Shown here: piece by piece, positions 17,197 to 25,111 of the stretch
Layout: the number at the start of each line of letters is the position of its first letter
How positions within the stretch are numbered: the first letter of the stretch is position 1
Assembly (NCBI RefSeq): GCF_031458235.1
Contig: NZ_JAVDYB010000001.1
Coordinates: 7,713,001 to 7,777,000, forward strand
Reading direction: 5' to 3'
DNA length: 64,000 nucleotides
Source of the DNA: Catenuloplanes atrovinosus
GTDB lineage: Bacteria; Actinomycetota; Actinomycetes; Mycobacteriales; Micromonosporaceae
The notes under the pieces: model-generated
Databases searched by the model: none
What the model was told of the DNA's origin: nothing
What the model saw: the letters and a program-made list of their open reading frames with translations, nothing else
Program-made: the position numbers and the translations under genes

Positions 17197-17463
17197 GTGC
17201 CTAAGTCCCAGGTCCGCAAGAAGAAGGTCTACACCCCGCCCGCCGACCTCGGCCCGGCGAAGACCGGTGCGGCGGCTGGCAAGCCCAGCCCGGTGTGGGT
17301 GCCGGCGCTCGCCTGCGTGCTGCTCGTCGCCGGCATCGCCTGGCTGGTCCTCTACTACCTGTCCAGCCAGCAGTACCCGGTGGGTTCCTGGGGGTACTGG
17401 AACCTCGCCGTCGGCTTCGGCTCCATGGTCGCCTCGCTGATTGTTTTCACCCGCTGGCGGTGA
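17197..17463 (+). CDS. crgA: Cell-division protein CrgA
   Basis: An 88-residue small membrane protein of the CrgA/DUF3040-like division-inhibitor family. A basic N-terminus (MPKSQVRKKKVYTPP) is followed by two transmembrane helices (about 32-53 and 66-85) separated by SSQQYPVGSWGYWN. CrgA recruits or stabilises divisome components and links FtsZ-ring assembly to FtsI/PBP localisation in mycobacteria and Streptomyces. The GTG start at 17197 has AGGAG 8 nt upstream. Gene order with DUF881, the amidotransferase gene and pknB is the classical actinobacterial arrangement. The stop codon is part of the outer stem of the double-hairpin element that follows. Confidence 0.95.
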   Translation: MPKSQVRKKKVYTPPADLGPAKTGAAAGKPSPVWVPALACVLLVAGIAWLVLYYLSSQQYPVGSWGYWNLAVGFGSMVASLIVFTRWR

Positions 17464-17483
17464 CGTCCGCTTGGGTGGAGTCT

Positions 17484-17562
17484 GTCCGCGGAGAGCGCGG
17501 ACCGGGGGCGCGGACGTCAGATGCTGACCCCGGGGGGCGACCCCCCGGACCCCCACGTTCCT
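17484..17562 (+). terminator. Double-hairpin element, copy B (after crgA)
   Basis: Stem GTCCGCG/CGCGGAC with loop GAGAG (17484-17502) starts 20 nt after crgA. It is enclosed by a perfect outer stem TGACGTCCGC/GCGGACGTCA (17461-17470 with 17510-17519) that includes the crgA stop codon. A second stem CCGGGGGG/CCCCCCGG with triloop CGA follows (17530-17548), then CCCCCACGTTCC. The layout is the same as at 4267-4340 and 27487-27559. Probably a terminator or RNA 3'-end element for crgA. Confidence 0.75.
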
Positions 17563-17564
17563 GT

Positions 17565-17865
17565 GGTGCGGTCGGTGGTCAGCTCACGTTGACACCCTGC
17601 CTGGTGCGGTTGGTGGTCAGCTCACGTTGACACCCTGCCTGGTGCGGTTGGTGGTCAGCTCACGTTGACACCCCGCCTGGTGCGGTGCGCGGACAACGCA
17701 CGTTGCCGCCCGGCCTGGTGCGGTGCGTGGACCACGCACGTTGACCCCCGGCCTGGTGTGGTGTGTGGTCGGCGTGCGTTGACGCCCGGCCTGGTGTGGT
17801 GTGGTGCGGTTGGCGTGGGTTAACGCTCTGCCTGGTGGGGTGTTGGGCACTTCGGGTGATCCCGA
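17565..17865. repeat. Degenerate 38-bp tandem repeat array
   Basis: Eight units start at 17565, 17603, 17641, 17679, 17717, 17755, 17793 and 17834. Spacing is exactly 38 bp for the first seven and 41 bp for the last. The unit begins GGTGCGGTTGGTGGTCAGC and continues TCACGTTGACACCCTGCCT. The first three are almost identical and later ones diverge progressively away from crgA. The array directly abuts the double-hairpin element and ends about 140 bp before the Fe-S protein gene. No convincing coding capacity was seen in it. Confidence 0.93.
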
Positions 17866-18003
17866 TGGTGGTGGGGTTGGGGGGCTGCGAGATGCTTCAC
17901 GTTACGGCGCGCCTGTAGTTACTGGTGGGTAATGGGCGCGTAGGCTGCGGGGAGAGTTGTCTCGCTGCGGCCGTTCGCAGCAGCAGCCCCGGGAGGCCTT
18001 CGC

Positions 18004-20160
18004 ATGGGCAGCGTCCAGATCGTGACGTCGATCGTCGCCTTCGCCATCACGGCCGTCGCCGTCGTGCTGGCGGTGCGCGCGGTCCGGCGGATCGTCCAGG
18101 TGATCCGGCTCGGTCAGCCGGCACCGGACCGGTTCTCCGATCCGCTGTCCCGGACCGTGGTGATGCTGAAGGAGACCGCGGGCCACACCCGGATGCTCAA
18201 GTGGAGTCTGATCGGCGCCGCGCACTGGTTCGTGATGGTCGGCTTCCTGGTCCTCTTCCTGCTGGTGGTCGAGGCGTACTTCGAGGTCGTCACGCCGACC
18301 GGTGAGCTGCCGATCATCGGGCACTGGCTGGTCTTCGGCTTCGCGACCGAGTGGATCGGCATCCTCGGCATCGCCGGCATCGTCTACCTGATGGCCGTGC
18401 GCCTGGCGAACCGGCCGAACCGGCCCGGCTCCCGCTCCCGCTTCACCGGCTCCACGATGTGGCAGGGCTACTTCGTGGAGTGGGTCGTGCTGCTGGTCCT
18501 GATCTTCGGGTTCCTGATCCGCGGCTTCAAGGTGGCGACCGATCACTTCGCCTACCCGGTCTGGGCCGCGCCGCTCAGCCACGCGGTCGGCTCGGTGTTG
18601 CCGGCGTGGGAGTCCGGCGCCAGCGTCGCCGCCATGTTCAAGATCATGATTTCGATGACCTGGCTCATCGTGATCTCGCTGAACGTCACCATGGGCGTCG
18701 CCTGGCACCGGTTCCTGGCGTTCCCGAACATCTGGTTCAAGCGTGAGCCGGCGAAGCCGGCCGGGTCCGGTCTGGGCCCGCTCAAGCCGATGACGAGCGA
18801 GGGTAAGCCGCTCGACTTCGAGGAGGCCGACCCGGAGAAGGACCAGTTCGGCGTCAACCAGGTCGAGCAGTTCACCTGGAAGGGCCTGCTCGACTTCTCC
18901 ACCTGCACCGAGTGCGGCCGCTGCCAGTCGCAGTGCCCGGCGTGGAACACCGGCAAGCCGCTCTCGCCCAAGCTGCTCGTCCTGAGCCTGCGCGACCACG
19001 CGTACGCGAAGGCGCCCTATCTGCTGGCCGGTGGCGGCAAGGACCTGATGGGCGAGGAGAAGGCCACCGAGGCCCAGCTCGCGCACATGGACGTGCTCGC
19101 GGTCGCGGAGGGCAACCGGCCGTTGATCGGCACCGAGGCCGAGCTGGGCGTGATCGACCCGGACGTGCTCTGGTCCTGCACCACCTGCGGCGCCTGCGTG
19201 GAGCAGTGCCCGGTCGACATCGAGCACGTGGACCACATCGTCGACATGCGCCGCTACCAGGTGCTGATCGAGTCGAACTTCCCGTCCGAGGCCGGCGTCA
19301 TGCTGCGCAACCTGGAGAACAAGGGCAACCCCTGGGGCTCGCCGCAGAACACGCGTGAGGACTGGACCAAGGGCCTGGACTTCGAGATCAAGCGGGCCGG
19401 TGGCGACGAGGACTTCGAGTACCTGTTCTGGGTCGGCTGCGCCGGCGCGTTCGAGGACAAGGCGAAGAAGACCACGCGCGCGGTCGCCACGCTGCTGCAC
19501 GAGGCCGGCGTCGACTTCGCGATCCTGGGCGAGGGGGAGACCTGCTCCGGTGACCCGGCCCGCCGGATCGGCAACGAGTTCATCTACCAGATGCTCGCCC
19601 AGCAGAACGTGGAGACGCTGAAGGAGGCGAACGTCAAGAAGATCGTCGCCACCTGCCCGCACTGCTTCAACACGCTCGGCAACGAGTACCGGGACCTCGG
19701 GCTGGAGGTCGAGGTGGTGCACCACACCGAGCTGCTCAGCCACCTGGTCGCCACCGGGAGGCTCACGCCGGTCAACCAGCTCGACGGCGGCGTCACCTAC
19801 CACGACCCCTGCTACCTCGGCCGGCACAACCGGGTGTTCACGCCGCCGCGCGAGGTGCTCGGCGCCGCCGTGCAGGGCGGACTCACCGAGATGCCGCGCA
19901 ACCAGGAGCGGTCCTTCTGCTGCGGCGCCGGCGGCGCGCGCATGTGGATGGAGGAGAAGATCGGCAAGCGCATCAACATCGAGCGCACCGAGGAGGCGCT
20001 GGCCACGAACGCGCAGACCATCGCGGTCGGCTGCCCGTTCTGCTACACGATGCTCGGCGACGGCGTGAACGCCAAGGGGCGGCACGAGGAGGTCGAGGTG
20101 GTCGACGTGGCGACGGTGCTGTTGCGGTCGATCAAGAGGGACGACGTACCGTCTGCGTAA
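18004..20160 (+). CDS. Heterodisulfide reductase-like Fe-S membrane oxidoreductase
   Basis: A 718-residue fusion. The N-terminal third has about five transmembrane helices, resembling the membrane cytochrome-b-like part of HdrE/NarI proteins. Two 4Fe-4S motifs follow, CTECGRCQSQCP and CTTCGACVEQCP. The C-terminal part carries two CCG-type cysteine-rich regions (a VGCAGAFED ... GETCSGDPARR ... CPHCFNTL block and HDPCYLGR ... FCCGAGGARMW ... CPFC). This is the layout of the actinobacterial HdrED-like protein (Rv0338c type), thought to pass electrons between a quinone pool and an unknown thiol or disulfide partner. ATG at 18004 follows a GGGAGG site. It stands alone, with a 38-bp repeat array upstream. 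Confidence 0.92.
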   Translation: MGSVQIVTSIVAFAITAVAVVLAVRAVRRIVQVIRLGQPAPDRFSDPLSRTVVMLKETAGHTRMLKWSLIGAAHWFVMVGFLVLFLLVVEAYFEVVTPTGELPIIGHWLVFGFATEWIGILGIAGIVYLMAVRLANRPNRPGSRSRFTGSTMWQGYFVEWVVLLVLIFGFLIRGFKVATDHFAYPVWAAPLSHAVGSVLPAWESGASVAAMFKIMISMTWLIVISLNVTMGVAWHRFLAFPNIWFKREPAKPAGSGLGPLKPMTSEGKPLDFEEADPEKDQFGVNQVEQFTWKGLLDFSTCTECGRCQSQCPAWNTGKPLSPKLLVLSLRDHAYAKAPYLLAGGGKDLMGEEKATEAQLAHMDVLAVAEGNRPLIGTEAELGVIDPDVLWSCTTCGACVEQCPVDIEHVDHIVDMRRYQVLIESNFPSEAGVMLRNLENKGNPWGSPQNTREDWTKGLDFEIKRAGGDEDFEYLFWVGCAGAFEDKAKKTTRAVATLLHEAGVDFAILGEGETCSGDPARRIGNEFIYQMLAQQNVETLKEANVKKIVATCPHCFNTLGNEYRDLGLEVEVVHHTELLSHLVATGRLTPVNQLDGGVTYHDPCYLGRHNRVFTPPREVLGAAVQGGLTEMPRNQERSFCCGAGGARMWMEEKIGKRINIERTEEALATNAQTIAVGCPFCYTMLGDGVNAKGRHEEVEVVDVATVLLRSIKRDDVPSA

Positions 20161-20185
20161 GATTTCGAGCTTTTGATGCTTTACC

Positions 20186-20225
20186 GCGGCACCCGGGGCG
20201 GACAAGGATCTACCCCAGGTGCCGC
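20186..20225 (+). terminator. Candidate terminator after the Fe-S oxidoreductase gene
   Basis: Arms GCGGCACC (20186-20193) and GGTGCCGC (20218-20225) pair perfectly, and CGGGG/CCCCA extends the stem inwards. The hairpin lies 25 nt after the stop codon. Confidence 0.55.
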
Positions 20226-20304
20226 ACTCGTCTGCGGCGCCGCGGCAAGTCCGGCAGACTAAGGCCGAGGTGAATCGATCATCGACGGGCTCCTACTCAG
20301 CACG

Positions 20305-21597
20305 GTGTTGCCACTGGTCGTCTTCGCCCTGCTGACCGCCGGCAACGCGTTCTTCGTGGCCGCGGAGTTCGGCCTGGTCACGGTGGACCGCGTGGAGATC
20401 GAGCGCCGCGCCGGCACCGGCGACCGCGGCGCCCGGGGCGTGCGCGCCGCCCTCCACGAACTCTCCTTCCAGCTCTCCGGCGCGCAACTGGGCATCACCA
20501 TCACGGCGCTGCTCACCGGCTACCTCGCCGAGCCCGCGCTGGCGACATTGATCGATCCGGCGCTGCGCCCGCTGCTCGGCCACCGGGTGGAGGCCGTCGC
20601 GCCGCTGCTCGCGCTGGTGGTGGCCACCCTGTTCTCGATGCTCTTCGGCGAGTTGGTGCCGAAGAACGCGGCGCTGGCCCGCCCGATGCGCGCCGCGCTG
20701 GTCACGGCCGGTCCGATGCGCGCGTTCACCGCGGTCTTCGGCTGGCTGATCCGCGCGCTCAACGACACCGCCAACCGAGTGGTACGCGGCTTCGGCGTCG
20801 AGCCGCAGGAGGAGCTGGCCAGCGCGCGCTCCCCGGACGAACTCGGCCTGCTGGCGACGATCTCCGCGAACGCGGGCGAGGTGTCCGCCGAGACCGCGGC
20901 GCTGCTGCGGCGCACGATCCGGTTCGCGGACAAGCGCGCGGCCGAGGCGATGACGCCGCGGGTGGACGTGGTGGCGCTGCGGGCCACGGACACGGTCGCG
21001 GAGCTGATCACGCTGGCCCGGGAGACCGGCCGTACCCGCTTCCCGGTCTACGAGCGGACGCTGGATCAGATCACCGGCGTGGCCGGCGTGCCGGACGCGC
21101 TCGGCGTGCCCCCGCACCGCCGCGCCAGCACCACGGTCGCCACCGTGGCACGCGAGCCGGTGCTGGTCCCGGAGAGCCTGGACCTGGACGGCGTGCTGGC
21201 CGCGCTGCGGGCCGGCAACGCGGACCTGGCCATCGTGGTCGACGAATACGGCGGCACGGACGGCGTGGTGACCGTGGAGGACCTGGTCGAGGAACTGGTC
21301 GGCGAGATCGCGGACGAGCACGACGTCGCCGAGCTGCACCCGGACGAGCTGACCGCGCCCGGCGACGAGCGGACCAGCCTGGTCGACGGCGTGCTGCGCG
21401 AGGACGAACTGCTGGAGCAGACCGGATTCCGATTACCGGACGGGCCGTACGAGACGCTCGGCGGCTTCCTGATGGCCCGGCTCGGCCACATCCCGGTGCC
21501 GGGCGAGACCGTCGAGGCGGACGGCTGGGAGTTCACCGTCGTCGAGGTGGAGCGGCACCGGGTCGAACAGGTCAGGATCGTGGCGCCCGATGCTTGA
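20305..21597 (+). CDS. CNNM/HlyC-CorC family transporter 1
   Basis: A 430-residue membrane protein. The N-terminal DUF21/CNNM domain has four hydrophobic segments (residues 1-160), including NAFFVAAEFGLVT and LLFGELVPKN. A CBS-pair region (about 200-335) contains MTPRVDVVAL and VVDEYGGTDGVVTVEDLVEELVGEI, and a C-terminal CorC_HlyC domain ends near residue 428. CNNM proteins are linked to Mg2+ or Co2+ efflux. The GTG at 20305 lacks a nearby Shine-Dalgarno, and the conserved N-terminus seems to continue upstream in frame (IIDGLLLSTV) to ATC codons 5-8 nt after GAGGTG, so a rare ATC start is possible. A TTA leucine codon occurs at 21433. The stop overlaps the next CNNM gene by 8 nt. Confidence 0.9.
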   Translation: MLPLVVFALLTAGNAFFVAAEFGLVTVDRVEIERRAGTGDRGARGVRAALHELSFQLSGAQLGITITALLTGYLAEPALATLIDPALRPLLGHRVEAVAPLLALVVATLFSMLFGELVPKNAALARPMRAALVTAGPMRAFTAVFGWLIRALNDTANRVVRGFGVEPQEELASARSPDELGLLATISANAGEVSAETAALLRRTIRFADKRAAEAMTPRVDVVALRATDTVAELITLARETGRTRFPVYERTLDQITGVAGVPDALGVPPHRRASTTVATVAREPVLVPESLDLDGVLAALRAGNADLAIVVDEYGGTDGVVTVEDLVEELVGEIADEHDVAELHPDELTAPGDERTSLVDGVLREDELLEQTGFRLPDGPYETLGGFLMARLGHIPVPGETVEADGWEFTVVEVERHRVEQVRIVAPDA

Positions 21598-22603
21598 GAT
21601 CGGTATCACCGTGCTGCTGCTGCTCGGCAACGCGTTCTTCGTGGGCGGCGAGTTCGCGCTGATCGCGTCCCGGGCCACCGTGCTGGAACCACTGGCCGAG
21701 ACGTCCGCGCAGGCCCGGCTCGCGCTCGCCGCGATGAACCAGATCCCGCTGATGATCGCGGGTGCCCAGCTCGGCGTCACGATCTGCTCGCTCGGTCTGG
21801 GCGCGATCGCGGAGCCGGCCATCGCGCACTATCTGGAGGTGCCGTTCCACGCGCTGCACGTGCCGGAGCCGGCCGTGCACCCGATCGCGTTCACGCTCGC
21901 GCTCGGCCTGGTCGTCGGCCTGCACACGGTGCTCGGCGAGATGGTCCCGAAGAACATCACGCTGGCCGGCCCGGAACCGGCCGCGCTCTGGCTCGGGCCC
22001 GCCATGCTGGCGTTCTGCACCGCCACGAAACCGCTGCTACTCACCATGAAGTGGGCGTCCCGGCAGTTCCTGCGGCTGTGGGGGATCGAGACGTCGGACA
22101 CCGCGAAGACCGTGTTCACCGCGGAGGAGCTGGCCGGACTCGCCAGCCAGGCGCAGGCGGAGGGGCTGCTCGGCGAGGAGGAGCACGCGCGGATCACCGG
22201 CGCGCTCGCGCTGAGCCGGCAGACCGCGGCGGACGCGCTGCGCGACTGGCTGAGCGTGGTGACGGTGTCGGAGGACGTGTCGCCGGCGTCGCTGGAGGTG
22301 CTCTCCACCCGGACCGGCCGGTCGCGGTTTCCGGTGGTGCAGCGCTCCACCCGGCGGGTGCTGGGATTCATCCACGTCAAGGACATCCTGGGGTACGAGG
22401 GACCGGCGCGCCGCCGTGCCGTCCCCGCGGAGGTCATCCGTCCGCTCGCGGTGGTGCCGCCGGACCGGACGCTCGCCGACCTCCTGCTCGGCATGCGGCG
22501 CGAGCGCCGGCACATGGTGCTGGTGAGTGACGGCCGCGCTCCACTCGGGATTCTGACGCTCGATGATGTCCTCACCGCGGTGGTTGGTGGCGATTTAACG
22601 TAA
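21590..22603 (+). CDS. CNNM/HlyC-CorC family transporter 2 (short)
   Basis: A 337-residue paralogue of the preceding gene, overlapping it by 8 nt. The DUF21 domain (about 1-165) retains GNAFFVGGEFALIASR and LGEMVPKNITLAGPE; a CBS pair follows (about 190-335). It ends right after the second CBS domain (LTLDDVLTAVVGGDLT) and lacks the CorC_HlyC C-terminal domain of its neighbour. Tandem long/short CNNM pairs are common in actinobacteria and may form heterodimers. The antepenultimate codon (last leucine, 22595) is TTA. Presumed role is divalent-cation export or homeostasis; the substrate is not deducible from sequence. Confidence 0.9.
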   Translation: MLEIGITVLLLLGNAFFVGGEFALIASRATVLEPLAETSAQARLALAAMNQIPLMIAGAQLGVTICSLGLGAIAEPAIAHYLEVPFHALHVPEPAVHPIAFTLALGLVVGLHTVLGEMVPKNITLAGPEPAALWLGPAMLAFCTATKPLLLTMKWASRQFLRLWGIETSDTAKTVFTAEELAGLASQAQAEGLLGEEEHARITGALALSRQTAADALRDWLSVVTVSEDVSPASLEVLSTRTGRSRFPVVQRSTRRVLGFIHVKDILGYEGPARRRAVPAEVIRPLAVVPPDRTLADLLLGMRRERRHMVLVSDGRAPLGILTLDDVLTAVVGGDLT

Positions 22604-22755
22604 CGATTAGTGGTGACCCGAATGCGGTACGAATTGGTATTCGCCATTGGGTTGATAACGGACGCGTAAACGTCCTAAGGTGAGTCTCCGTTACTCCGCC
22701 GGCACTTCCGATTCCGGTCCGGCAGACCTCTCACCCCCCACGGAGGCGAGCCACG

Positions 22756-23766
22756 GTGACGCCCAGGCTCTCGTTGCGTCCCCATCGTGTGTTGACGCGC
22801 GCTTTAATCTCGGCCGGCGCGGCTGTTCTCTTCAGCCTGACGCTGCTCTCCACCCCCGCTCATGCTGAGCCCACCCTCGCGGAGATCGAGGCTCAGATGG
22901 ATGAGAAGTGGGCGGAGCTCGAGCCGACGATCGAGGAGTACAACAAGGTCCACAACGACCTGAAGGCGAACCAGAAGAAGCGGTCCGAGCTCGAAGCGAA
23001 GATGAAGCCGCTCAACGACCAGATGAAGGCCGCGGTCGACAAGGTCGGCGTGATGGCCAACCGGTCGTACCGTGCGGGTCCCGCGTCCGGGCTGAACTCG
23101 ATCCTGCAGACCAGCTCACCCACCGCGCTGACGGACCAGCTGATCTACCTGGACCGGCTGGCCGAGGGCGAGCGGCAGGACATCGAGGCCGTCACCGCCG
23201 CCCGCAGCGAGATGGACAAGCAGAAGGCCGCGCTGGACAAGGTCGTCTCCGAGCAGGAGAAGCGGGACAAGGAGCTCGCGGACAAGAAAACGCAGGTCGA
23301 GAAGGAACTCGACGAGCTGGAGAAGCTGCAGGAGGAGGCGTACGGCTCGGTGGCCAACGTCCCGAGCAGCGGCAGCACCTCGCCCTCCGACGGCAACTGC
23401 TCGTCCTCCGGCGCCAGCGGCGTGGCCGCGACCGTCGTGGCGACCGCGTGTGCGCAGCTCGGCAAGCCGTACGTGTTCGGCGCGGCCGGCCCGGGCTCGT
23501 TCGACTGCTCCGGTCTGGTCGCGTTCTCCTACGCGGCGGCCGGCATCAGCCTGCCGCACAGCACCGTCTCGCAGTGGAACATGGGGACGTCGATACCCGC
23601 GGACCAGGCCCAGAAGGGCGACGTGGTGTTCTTCAACAGCAGCCTCAGCCACGACGGCATCTACCTCGGTAACGGCATGATGGTGCACGCGCCGCAGCCG
23701 GGCATGTCGGTCGAGGTGCTGCGCATCGACGTGATGCCGGTGGTCGGCTTCCGCCGGTACGGCTGA
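22756..23766 (+). CDS. Secreted NlpC/P60 peptidoglycan endopeptidase (RipA-like) 1
   Basis: A 336-residue exported cell-wall hydrolase. A signal peptide (about residues 1-36, ending TPAHA) is followed by a long coiled-coil (about 40-200). The C-terminal NlpC/P60 domain has the catalytic Cys in GSFDCSGLVAFSYA and the His in SLSHDGIYLGNG, with a later His in MVHAPQPG. It should cleave the D-Glu to diamino acid bond in stem peptides; the coiled coil is typical of enzymes held in check by FtsX or auto-inhibition. The GTG start at 22756 has GGAGG 9-13 nt upstream. A paralogue lies 1.3 kb downstream. No c-di-AMP riboswitch signature was recognised in its own leader (22604-22755). Confidence 0.92.
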   Translation: MTPRLSLRPHRVLTRALISAGAAVLFSLTLLSTPAHAEPTLAEIEAQMDEKWAELEPTIEEYNKVHNDLKANQKKRSELEAKMKPLNDQMKAAVDKVGVMANRSYRAGPASGLNSILQTSSPTALTDQLIYLDRLAEGERQDIEAVTAARSEMDKQKAALDKVVSEQEKRDKELADKKTQVEKELDELEKLQEEAYGSVANVPSSGSTSPSDGNCSSSGASGVAATVVATACAQLGKPYVFGAAGPGSFDCSGLVAFSYAAAGISLPHSTVSQWNMGTSIPADQAQKGDVVFFNSSLSHDGIYLGNGMMVHAPQPGMSVEVLRIDVMPVVGFRRYG

Positions 23767-23787
23767 CGCCGCGCCGTTTCGCAGTGG

Positions 23788-23816
23788 AGCCCTCGCCGGA
23801 CGTACCGGCGAGGGCT
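23788..23816 (+). terminator. Intrinsic terminator after NlpC/P60 gene 1
   Basis: Perfect 12-bp stem AGCCCTCGCCGG / CCGGCGAGGGCT with loop ACGTA, followed by CCTGCTTTTG. It lies 22 nt after the stop codon. Confidence 0.88.
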
Positions 23817-23894
23817 CCTGCTTTTGCATGATTTTTGCGGCCGGCTGCGGTGGGTGGGCCGGGCGGCGGGACCGGCAATACCCACAATGGGGGA

Positions 23895-24785
23895 ATGTCG
23901 GATTCACGCCGTATGCCAGTAATGCTGACCGGCCGGGTGGCTGCGGTCGCCGTGGGAGGTGCGGTGCTCGCACTGCTCACGGGCGCGGTGGTGGTGTCCG
24001 GCGGGTCGCCAGCGCCGTCGCCGTCCTCCACGGCGTCCGCGCCGCCGGCCTCCCCCTCACCCTCGCGCTCGGCCGCCGTGTTCTCGCCGGAGGCCTTCGT
24101 GGACGAGGAGACCACCTCGGCTCCGTCCGAGGTGGCGCGGGCCGCGGCCGGGCCGATCGCGGTCCGGTACACGTTCGACGGCGGTGCGGGCCGGCAGTTC
24201 CTGGACCTCACCGGCCGGTACGGCATGCGCGCGCGGACCGCGGTCGGCGGCGTGCTCGGCCTCGCCCGGCACGGTGCCGGCTGGGCCGCGGCCTTCCCGG
24301 CGCGCTGCACCGCGCTGCCGCAGAACTGCCCGCGCGCGATCCTGGAGGGCGGCCACCCCGCCGCGCTCAACCCCGGCACCCGGCGGTTCCAGTACGGCGC
24401 GTCCGTGCTGATGCGGCCCACCGACACCTCGGCCGGCGCGAACGTGCTGCAGAAGGGCTTCTCGGTCGGCGGCGGCACCCAGTACAAGCTGCAGGTGGAC
24501 GGGATCGCCGGCCGGCCGAGCTGCGTGGTGGCCAGCCCGACCCGCATCTACCGGGTGATCGCGCCGGTGCGGGTGGCCGACGGGCGGTGGCACACGGTCG
24601 GATGCGTGCGGAACCGCGGCACGCTGTCGATCAGGGTCGACGGGGCGGCGCGCGGCACCGTCAAGCTCCCGGTCCGGCTGTCCATCGCGAATACCGAGCC
24701 GCTGCGAATCGGCGGGAAGAGTGTGACGGCCAACAACGATCAATATGCCGGCCAGATCGACGATGTATACGTGACGATCAATTAA
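23895..24785 (+). CDS. Secreted or anchored LamG/concanavalin-like protein
   Basis: A protein of about 296 residues. A hydrophobic N-terminal segment (about 12-36) acts as signal or anchor, followed by a Ser/Pro/Ala linker. A jelly-roll domain of the laminin-G-like type (about 95-295) carries AVRYTFDGGAGRQFLDLTG, GRWHTVGCVRNRGTLSIRVDG and a terminal QIDDVYVTIN, which is the usual LamG closing strand. Such domains bind carbohydrate or protein ligands at the cell surface. No catalytic domain accompanies it. ATG at 23895 is chosen for GGGGGA directly upstream; the frame is open 60 nt further. It sits between two NlpC/P60 genes but is separated from the first by a terminator and from the second by a riboswitch leader. 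Confidence 0.75.
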   Translation: MSDSRRMPVMLTGRVAAVAVGGAVLALLTGAVVVSGGSPAPSPSSTASAPPASPSPSRSAAVFSPEAFVDEETTSAPSEVARAAAGPIAVRYTFDGGAGRQFLDLTGRYGMRARTAVGGVLGLARHGAGWAAAFPARCTALPQNCPRAILEGGHPAALNPGTRRFQYGASVLMRPTDTSAGANVLQKGFSVGGGTQYKLQVDGIAGRPSCVVASPTRIYRVIAPVRVADGRWHTVGCVRNRGTLSIRVDGAARGTVKLPVRLSIANTEPLRIGGKSVTANNDQYAGQIDDVYVTIN

Positions 24786-24931
24786 CGGACAGTTGCATAA
24801 CGTACCGCGACGGCGTTTGTACGTACCGATTTTTGAGGTAGATCGGCTTGCGGCGTCCGTTTTGCCTCTCTAATCTTGGGGATCGCCAGGCTCGACGACG
24901 CGCGATCACCCCCGGTCGCCGCGAGCCTGAC

Positions 24932-25088
24932 ACCGCCGAATCATTCACTCGGATGAACCGGGGACCCAAGGCGCACTTGGGGTGAATCCGTCGGCCACCC
25001 ACCGACGGTAGGGCGATGACCCTGTGGTGAGCGCTTCTGCACCGGCCTCACCCGCCCGAACCCGTCAGCTAACCCGGTAGGCGGTCAG
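24932..25088 (+). promoter_or_regulatory. c-di-AMP (ydaO/yuaA) riboswitch
   Basis: The leader of the second NlpC/P60 gene contains the conserved blocks of this riboswitch in the right order: CCGCCGAATC, GAACCGGGGACCCAAGG, CTTGGGGTGAATCCGTC, then CCCGAACCCGTCAGCTAACC and GGTAGGCGG. This class binds cyclic di-AMP and in actinobacteria typically controls wall-hydrolase and resuscitation genes, usually turning expression off when ligand is bound. The aptamer ends about 24 nt before the start codon, so control could act on translation. Confidence 0.9.
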
Positions 25089-25111
25089 GGACACGAGGGA
25101 GCAAGACTTCG

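Noticed and set aside
17617-17850. Minus-strand frame rich in TRPGVN repeats downstream of crgA
   Set aside because: It is only the 38-bp tandem array read as protein.
17565-17865. CRISPR array
   Set aside because: The full 38-bp unit is repeated with gradual divergence; there are no unique spacers between conserved repeats and no cas genes in the window.
22604-22755. A second c-di-AMP riboswitch in front of the first NlpC/P60 gene
   Set aside because: The conserved GGGGA-CCA, TGGGGTGAATCC and GTCAGCTAACC blocks are absent; only ordinary leader sequence is seen.
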